Of a stretch of 64,000 nucleotides of DNA, positions 57,016-64,000 are shown piece after piece. Position numbers and translations under genes: made by a program. Source of the DNA: Zarea fungicola (Eukaryota; Ascomycota; Sordariomycetes; Hypocreales; Cordycipitaceae); contig FWCC01000299.1 of the NCBI GenBank assembly GCA_900169235.1, positions 62,001 through 126,000 on the forward strand, in the 5' to 3' direction. The notes under the pieces are model-generated. The model made no database searches. It worked only from the letters and a program-made list of their open reading frames with translations, and was not told the origin of the DNA. Numbering within the stretch: the first letter of the stretch is position 1; each line of letters begins with the position of its first letter.

Positions 57016-59730
57016 TCATTCCTCAATCTCCCCCTCTTCACTGCCACTCAACATCTCTGCATCCTTGTCCTTACCGGCGGTCGGTGGTGGAGCCGGCGGA
57101 CCGGCGACACGAGGCGGCGTCTTGCCTCGAGGACGCTCATCGCGCGGTGAACGCTCACGGGAACGGTCGCGCCTAGCTCGCTATTTGACAGTGTAGTCAG
57201 TATCAGAACTTTAATTCTTTTAGGGTGAGGGTTTTTGGCGTACTTTTGAATCCCTTGAATCTCTCCTGGAGTACTCATCTTCCTCATCCTGACGCCGGCG
57301 CCGAGCGCCAGCTGGCCGTTCATCACCATAGGGGAGCTCGTCATACGAACCTCGGTCTGCACCGCGGCGGCGGTACCGCTCCCGGTCCTCCTCTCTGTCT
57401 CGTCGTTCACGATCAAAATCGCGATCGTCGTCCCTTCGTGAGCGACTAGGGCGATCCAAATCGCGAAACTCACGGTCGCGCTCTCGCTCTCGGTCACCAC
57501 GGTCCCTGTCGCGGTCCCTGTCTCGGCGCGATAACACTGGCGGCGGCGGCGACGGTCGGCCACTGCCGCCACCGCCTCGCTCACTGGCCAGTAGATTCTC
57601 GGCCATGGTGGACTTACGATGGTTGCGCTCACGCTCAGCAATGGCCTTGCGTCGATCCGCCTCATACGGATCAAGCTCCGGTGTGCGACTGCGTCGGCTT
57701 CCCCCACGTGCGCCACGGTAAGGACGTTCGCTGCGGGCTGCTGCTCGTTCTACATCGCGACGTACGACTTCGTGCTCGCTGGACCGCCGGACACCTTGTT
57801 CTTGGTCTTCCTCCTTCTCGCGCAAGCGGCGCATGTGTCTGTCAAAAGCGTTTTGGAGCGTATCGTCTGGGAGGGACTGGAATTCTGCAACCTTCAGTAT
57901 TCGCGGCCGTACCTTATCAAGAGTGTCATTCAATGTAATAGGAGGTTCCATGCGCTTCATGTGGGCACGGAGATCGTCCATTATTCTGCGGTGGTGGCGA
58001 TCAGATTGCTTGTCTTCGTCGCGTTTCGAGGTTCGCTTGTCGCGGAGCTAGCATTTTGTGTTAGTCTCAAGTTCTTCCAGAGCGGGAGACACACGTACTC
58101 GGTCAAAGAGGAGTTTGAGAATATCAGGATCAATGTTAGCAGTGCGTCGATCATCCTTAATAATGGACATGAACTCCTCTAATTCGCTTGTAGGCGTGAT
58201 TTCAAAACGTTTGTCCTGCGTCGTATTAGCAATTTTTCCATATCGATCAGAGAGGAGAAATACTTACTTCGAGAACGTCAAGCACGTCGTTTCTTGGCCC
58301 ACGTAGACTACGTTCTTCTTCTTCCAGGACATCCCAGAAGAGCTCCTGTGCCGTTGAACCATCATTGCCAGCCATGGCAGTATAGCGCTCGTCCTTTTCG
58401 ATGAGTGGGAAGATTTGGGACCACGTCGTACCCGCCTTAATCTTTCCTTCGCTACGAAGTTCGCCAAGTAGAAGCTTGAAGGCATCTCGGGCCTTGCGCT
58501 CCTTGCGAAGGCGCAGATTCTTCTCATCTTGCTTTGCATCATTGAAAGAGCGCTCTAGCGCCTTCATGTGATTTTGGAATGCTGTTAATATGTCAAACTG
58601 AGTAAGAGATTTATACTTTTCTTCACTCTGAAATGGAGCTGTGGAGGAAATAATATCCTGGCCGTCTGCCCAGCGAGCAGACACCTCAAGATTAAGCTTT
58701 GGCAAGATGTCAAGGAGGCCATCCATGGCACTCTTGCGCAAGGTTGACTGGTTTTCTTTGTGAGCTTTCCTCAGTCCCTGCATATACTCCTCAAAGAGGT
58801 GTCTACGCTCCTTCTCGTTACTAGTGGATCGAAAAATAGTCTCGCCTTCGATCATGGGTCGCGCAGTCTTCCATCGCGTATAGTGCATGATTTCGGGGTG
58901 GCGCTTAAGCATGGTCTCGAAATCGGTACGCAGTTTCTGCATTCTCTCATCCGCGCGCTCCTTGTCCTGTGCCACTACATCCTGGCAGTATTTTTCGAAG
59001 GCAGCACGGCGATCCTTAGGATCTTTAATAGCACGAAACTGAGGATCCTTGGCTGAGGCACGAATAGCCTGCTCCCAGGTCCAGTCCGGCTGTACACCAC
59101 TGCGTCGAAGCAGTTTGGCAAACGCAGCCTCTGCTTCCTCAATCGTAGCGTAATCCGGGTCGTTGTTGGCAGGCACAAATGCCTGAACCTTGGGATCGAT
59201 AGGAGCAACGAGCTGTCGTGAATCGGGGTAGGAGTCACGGTCACGGTATTCACGATAATCTCGATGGTCTCGGCGATCGCGCTGCTCGCGTTGGTCACGG
59301 TGGTCACGATGGTCGCGTCCATCACGGCCACCTTCTCGGTGCGACTCAAATCCTGACTGCGCATTGCCATGAAACGCCGCAGCTGCAGGTGCGCCATTAT
59401 TTCCAAGTGCAGCTTTGAACACATCAGGCATTTCCCAAGAGCTCTGCTTCGTCTCGGTATTATACCAGTATTTGCGCCCACCTTCGGCTGTGTACTCTTT
59501 CCATGGCTGCGACGACAGTGCTCGCTATGAGTGGTATTAGCATGGCACATGACCGAATCAATGCGCATCCTTTAGTAAATACTAACCTCAGCTTGTGTCA
59601 TCATTTCCTCGGGCTTGGTCCATTGGGTAACCTGCGTCGCGCTGTTATAGTAGTAGGCCCGGCCATCAGGCGTGTGATGCTCTGCCCATAGTGATGGCGG
59701 AGGCGCGTGATGAGCGCCGTATCCATTCAT
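57016..59730 (-). CDS. PRP40: Pre-mRNA processing factor Prp40 (WW-FF, U1 snRNP)
   Basis: Minus-strand exons are 59730-59587, 59524-58268, 58215-58099, 58047-57244 and 57180-57016, giving 828 residues. Prp40 belongs to the U1 snRNP and links 5' splice site to branch-site factors and to the RNA polymerase II tail. Two WW domains are at about residues 14-42 (LWAEHHTPDGRAYYYN) and 54-81 (PWKEYTAEGGRKYWYN). A short RD-rich linker at about 103-135 follows. FF domains start near 158 (EEAEAAFAKLLRRSGVQPDW) and continue to about 570. The C-terminal 230 residues are Arg/Asp/Glu-rich (RRDRDRDRDRGDRERERD and similar), much longer than in yeast Prp40. All introns are phase 0. The start follows because upstream frame (59916) has no family similarity. 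Confidence 0.93.
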
Positions 59731-61237
59731 ACCGGGCTTCCTTTCGCGAAAATAGGGTTCAAATAGCTGCCTATATGCCTTGCGACCGCTTTGCCGATGA
59801 CAAAGAAGATAAGAGGGCAGCAATGTTAAGTAGTCGTGGAGGACACACGGAAGACCAGTTTGGTAAGTGCCTGGCAAACGCCTGGTAATTTTTTTGCGTC
59901 TCGACTCATAGCGCACGAGCCACCTTCACCAGCCACCTTCACCAGCCACACCTCGTTCTGCCACTTTCGGGAGCAAACCTATTTAATCTTCAGTGCTCAG
60001 TAAAATGAGAGCATACACATTCTTATTCGGCATGAAAAGCTTGAGTTTGCTGGCTTAGCTCAACGGGTTGTAAAATTTCAGATGATTTTCTATAACCTGA
60101 AATAATGTTTCTGTAACTGAGGATTACATATGTAACAAATGCGTAGCAGATTGCAGCTTCAGTTGCAGCAAATCATCATCCAAGACGGGAGCGACGATTT
60201 GGTGGAAGCAGTCTAGGCCGTCGTCCTAGCCCAGCAGACCCAATGATGTTTCTGTATCATCAACAAAGCACATCGCTCTTCATAGCAGGGGAGAATCCAC
60301 AAAAGAATAATCATGTATTCAAGTAGATGGATCAGATTTGTTCATCCTCTAATTTCACTCATTTTCACCGATGTACCCGTTCAGGATTAACGTCGCCTCA
60401 ACGAATATGTTGAACTTGAACTGGCAAAGTTAATTAAAACATAAGGGCAAGAATGCAGGCAGAATGGAAAAGCCAAATTTCAAGCTCCGCGCAGACCAAG
60501 AAGGGGGAGGGGGGCGAGACAGAGTTCCCACTACTCGCCCTTCGATCACTTCTTTCACTTCTTTCACTATGAAGAACCCAAGGCTACTGGAGGATGGGCA
60601 GGTCTTTGAAGACAAGGGCGCACATTGACTACAGCCTTAATCCACTCTATTCTGTGTAAACCGAAATTGAGCCACAGGGATTATTCCTGTTGAAATATCG
60701 CCCAGTGTGTGACAATTGAAGTCTTAAATTGATAGCAAAGGAGGCTGTTTTAGTACTGTGGCTTTAGTCAAATTACAAGAGAAGAGAACAGAGCAGCCGT
60801 TGTGGTGGATAAGGGCACAAGATGGATGATGGCTGCGTTCGTCTTGGTCAACTTGTCGATGTATCTTCTTGCAGTAACAAGCGTCGCGGTCTCGTGTTAT
60901 TAAAAAAAATCTCAATTTATTTTGGGATGCGAAAGAGTGTGAATATGACGGTGTCTCCAGTTGGTCTGACTGGTACATATTCCGCACGTGACATGTCCCG
61001 CGAACCAGTACCAGAAGAACGAACGACACACGCCACGCGTTTTAGCTGGCTGATGCTAATAAACTGCCAGCAAAGAGGGTGTTGCCACCACTTAATGCAG
61101 CCAGTGAACCTTGATGCGGACCGATTGAAGCTTATGGCGGCACATTCCTAGCCCTATTCCTCCTCTCATGGTAGATTTATCAAGTTCCATTAATGTGTTA
61201 AATTATAATTATATTTCATTTACAAAAGTTACGCATC
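59731..61237. promoter_or_regulatory. Divergent intergenic region of PRP40 and TRS65
   Basis: 1.5 kb with no recognised gene. A tandem caccttcaccagcca duplication lies near 59930-59950. A single ACGCGT is at 61035-61040, about 200 bp before the TRS65-like start. A tRNA-like A box at about 60053-60068 has no B box. Frames at 60430-61151 on both strands are unrecognised. Confidence 0.45.
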
Positions 61238-63176
61238 ATGTCCGACGACGAATCCCCGATACCCCAAGGTTTGCCTGGAGACAATTCTGGGAGCTTCACA
61301 GACCAGTCATATCTCACCTACCTTGTGCCATCACAAACGAACATTAACCTAGACGATGCTTTCAAAATCGTGGAGCCAGGCAAATCCATCCTGGAGTCAA
61401 TACCGCAGCGAAAGACCCTTTTCTTCGGTACCAACTTTCCTTTCCCTTTTCCAGGGTCCTGCTCTCACTTCCTTCCCCTTACTGACAATTTTTCTCACAG
61501 ATGAAACTGTGCAAGTCTTGCTCGTTCTCAAGACACCATGGGTGGAGGAAAAGGAACTGCAGTCCAGTCTCCAGAGACTTATGATCTCTCTGGCCGCCCA
61601 TGTCGTCAACAGCCCTACCGCCAGCAACCGCGACGCTGCGCTGCCTGCATCAGAATCCATCTTTGTCGGTGCCGTCGGCGACATCGGCGACCCCTTTATC
61701 GTCGTTGACGAGGAACTCAACAGCGATTCCAGCTCTGAGACAACAACACAGTATCTCTATGCCGTGTGGACGCTCGCCGTCCCGCTTTCTCGCCCACGGA
61801 TACGCCTCCACCGCCCAACCGTCGTCTTCTCCGCGTCGGCAGGCGTCAAACCGGAGCAGTCTGCGGAGCAGAACAATGCACGCACTCCGGGCTACCTACA
61901 GAGCGGCGTACCTTCGGGCCTTAACCTCCTCGAGTCATTTGCGGGCGACCCTGCCCTCCACGGCACCAAGCCCCGGCTCTCTGCGCTACGCATCTCCCGC
62001 GTCGCACCTATAACCCGCCAGCAACATCTCCTGACGCGTCTTCGCACGTTACCACAGCTACAGCTACCAATTGCAGCTCTTGCGCACTCACGCATACGGT
62101 TCATGCGGCCCAACACGGCGCCGCCCACGAACACTTTGGTCGCCCTACTCGAACTCGACTTCACCCCAGAACTCGACTGTGAGGCCCTCGTTGACAAAAT
62201 TGAGCTGACGACGGCTGCAGCCACCGTCGCAAGCCTCAGCAGCGACGTCAATGCCCTGCAGCTACCGCTTAGCTGCGTCTCGCATGACCACCTCACCCTC
62301 ATGTACGAGCTTACGCCGCACCGCCTCGACCTCGCCGCCAAGGACGCCAACAATATCCTCCATATTACTGTCTCAGCGTTGATACAAGTTGAGCCTGGTG
62401 TCTGCATGCCGCGCATCAATATGGCGTGGACGGCTAGCCTCGACCTGAGCATACCACTGAACCCGAGCTTCGGCCAGGCCGCGGAGATAGGAATCCAGCG
62501 TGCGCATCGACCTGCACAGCTGTCCATAGCTAGCAGTAACAGTGCTGCCTCCCAGTCGGCCATCATGCCGCTCCAATCACCGTCCATCACCCGCCCGGAC
62601 TCCCTCCCTGTACTCGAAGCCTCGGCCGCCACGCAAAACGAAACCTCCGCTGTCCCCGACCTGGGCATTACCATGTCCTTCAACGCCACAACCTCTGTCA
62701 TTCACCCTGGCGACATCTTTTCTTGGACCGTCTACGTTCTCAACCGCACAAACGAAAGCAGCGGCTCGACGTCTTTTATACCCCCCGCCACCGCCAAACC
62801 GCCACGGAAGCTGGCTCTTGTGGCGATTCCCCGACGCCGGCGACAGGATGGGCGGTCCTCATCGTTGCGTCCTCCCTCGACGGCGTCGCGACGCCACGGC
62901 GAAAAGGAGGTTTCGGCGGCCGTCGTGGACGATAACGTGCTGCACGCCCTGCAGAAGAGCGCCGCCCTCGACGGGTCGGACCTCGTATGCCTGAGTGCCG
63001 ACACGCGCGTAGGACCGCTCGGCCCAGGCGCGTGTCATGTCGTGGAGCTGCAGTTTCTCGCGCTGCGGCCGGGCGTTGCGGGCATCGAGGCCATTCGTGT
63101 GATCGACTTGGGTTCGCAGGAGCACGTTGATATCAGAGACCTCCCGACAACTTTAATAGAGCCACTGGGTGCATAA
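61238..63176 (+). CDS. TRS65: TRAPP-II subunit Trs65-like protein
   Basis: Two exons, 61238-61427 and 61501-63176, give 621 residues. Trs65 is a fungal subunit of TRAPP-II, the exchange factor that activates Ypt31/32-type Rabs at the late Golgi. The assignment rests on overall layout and family-like blocks: an N-terminal domain with DETVQVLLVLKTPWVEEKEL, a middle beta-rich domain (SRIRFMRPNTAPPTNTLVAL, then LLELDFTPELDCEALVDKIEL), and a C-terminal Ig-like domain (DLGITMSFNATTSVIHPGDI, then FSWTVYVLNRTN and PPRKLALVAIPRRRR). Sequence conservation in this family is low, so this is a strong but not certain call. Long linkers (about 455-485) are Ser-rich. No membrane segment is seen, as expected for a peripheral complex. 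Confidence 0.75.
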
Positions 63177-63602
63177 AAATAGTATTGCTTCAAATGAAGA
63201 ACACACAAAAGGAAGCAGCGCAAGAAACATAAAAAAAATCGAATAAAAATAAAACTTGTATAATCATGCATCATGTATCATGCATCATGGCATACCGGGC
63301 TTTTAAAATAATGTTAGCCAGTGATATCTCTTTTGAAGCAGTCATCGCTTGTGACTAGATCTATGGTTGTAAAATTCTCCATAAGGAGGCTTGATCGGCC
63401 ACGTATGAATGTATAAATGCAAAGTAAGTATATCATGCGAGAATAAAATAGACGCCAATGCCCATGAGCCTGTCAGATGACCTCCAAATAAAATGATAAC
63501 TCCGGATAAAATGCTCCCTCTGAAAATGGCGTCTTACCAAGATGCTCTCAAGCATGTATCCAGTTGTTTACGGCTGATGCAAAACAAAAACAAAACAATT
63601 GA
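63177..63602. other. Convergent intergenic region at the right end
   Basis: 426 bp, A/T-rich, holding the 3' ends of the TRS65-like gene and the partial gene at the right edge. AATAAAAATAAAAC at 63241-63254 fits a polyadenylation signal. The word atcatgcatcatg is repeated near 63264-63288. Confidence 0.5.
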
Positions 63603-64000
63603 TTAAATATCATAATCGTCATCCCAACCAAGTTTGTCATAAATTGACTGTTGCGGCTTGTTTTGATCCCTCTCCTTCAGCTGCAGCTGTCCAGCAGGAC
63701 TCGCAGTCAACATTTGCTGTTGCTTCTTGGCCGGTGTGGCAAAAATTTGGTCATTATAATCAGACTTTCGCACATTTTCTCCTTGCACCTTGGGAGGCTG
63801 CAGTCGATTCTCTCTCGTCGGATTTGTGGTTGGCGGTCGTGTCGTTTGAGCTACAGGCGACGGCGGAACAAATGGCCCATCGTCGGGACAAGGAATGAAA
63901 AAAGAATGTGCTTTCATTCGTTTCGTAGGCGTGTTTCCCACTGTATCAATAGCTGGCGAAGTATTCAAACTCATTGGATTTCGAGTTCGGTGGCCTGTTG
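63603..64000 (-). CDS. Unrecognised protein, C-terminal part, cut by window edge
   Basis: An open frame on the minus strand ends at 63603 and contains an ATG at 63974, but the frame stays open beyond it to the window edge (reading ...GHRTRNP before the Met), so the gene probably continues to the right. At least 123 residues are visible. They are Pro/Gln/Lys-rich with TPTKR and TPAKK (possible proline-directed phosphorylation sites) and end in the compact acidic-aromatic motif QSIYDKLGWDDDYDI. I know no domain that matches. The Thr-Pro sites and the short acidic-aromatic end would suit a regulated, disordered nuclear or cell-cycle protein, but that is speculation. Confidence 0.55.
   Translation of the reverse strand, partial: TGHRTRNPMSLNTSPAIDTVGNTPTKRMKAHSFFIPCPDDGPFVPPSPVAQTTRPPTTNPTRENRLQPPKVQGENVRKSDYNDQIFATPAKKQQQMLTASPAGQLQLKERDQNKPQQSIYDKLGWDDDYDI

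Noticed and set aside
60050..60125. tRNA-like A box (tagctcaacgg) near 60056
   Set aside because: The A-box word fits, but there is no GGTTCGANTCC-type B box at the right distance and no cloverleaf could be paired.
1..64000. Biosynthetic gene cluster, heterokaryon-incompatibility cluster or viral insert
   Set aside because: No synthase, P450 cluster, NLR/HET domain, reverse transcriptase or capsid-like frame was found on either strand; nearly all genes are conserved single-copy housekeeping types.

Overview
This is a gene-dense nuclear segment from a filamentous ascomycete (Pezizomycotina). The evidence is many short introns (about 50-140 nt) with GTAAGT/GTATGT-type donors and CTAAC-like branch sites, protein sequences of Sordariomycete type, and TACCTACC/GGTAGGTA tracts between genes of the kind I associate with Hypocreales. 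The order is an inference; the genus cannot be told from this window. There are no bacterial features, no rRNA, no convincing tRNA, no CRISPR array and no biosynthetic cluster.

Layout, left to right: about 3 kb with no recognisable gene and an AT-rich repeat relic (about 3050-3365); a SAM + HMG-box protein (+); condensin subunit Brn1/CAP-H (-); an NCLX-type cation/Ca2+ exchanger (+); phosphomannomutase (+); a WW-domain PhoD-like phosphatase (-); mismatch repair MSH3 (+); an unrecognised protein with a U1-like zinc finger (-); a possible solo LTR; Rab geranylgeranyltransferase beta BET2 (-); a RhoGAP protein (+); RRS1 (-) diverging from mitoribosomal RSM23/DAP3 (+); MCM7 (-) diverging from PEX1 (+); a bisphosphate nucleotidase-like enzyme (-); the chromatin remodeller CHD1 (-); ABCE1/RLI1 (+); splicing factor PRP40 (-); a Trs65-like TRAPP subunit (+); and the C-terminal part of an unrecognised protein running off the right edge (-).

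I rebuilt exon structures by hand from reading frame, splice consensus and the expected family sequence. Exon coordinates are given in each entry, and the frames close for every gene except the zinc-finger gene. Most of the content is conserved housekeeping: genome replication and maintenance (MCM7, MSH3, BRN1, CHD1), RNA processing and ribosomes (PRP40, RRS1, RSM23, RLI1), trafficking (BET2, TRS65, RhoGAP) and metabolism or organelles (PMM, PEX1, nucleotidase, exchanger).

I did not find a clearly new biological system. The best leads are: MluI-type (ACGCGT/CGCG) clusters in front of MSH3 and MCM7, suggesting shared G1/S control; a GC-AG intron in BRN1; long Arg/Asp mixed-charge repeats in both CHD1 and PRP40; a CHD1 C-terminal domain carried on a small separate exon; stop-free introns of 3n length in RSM23 and the RhoGAP gene; and the AT-rich relic, the candidate LTR and an intergenic hairpin.
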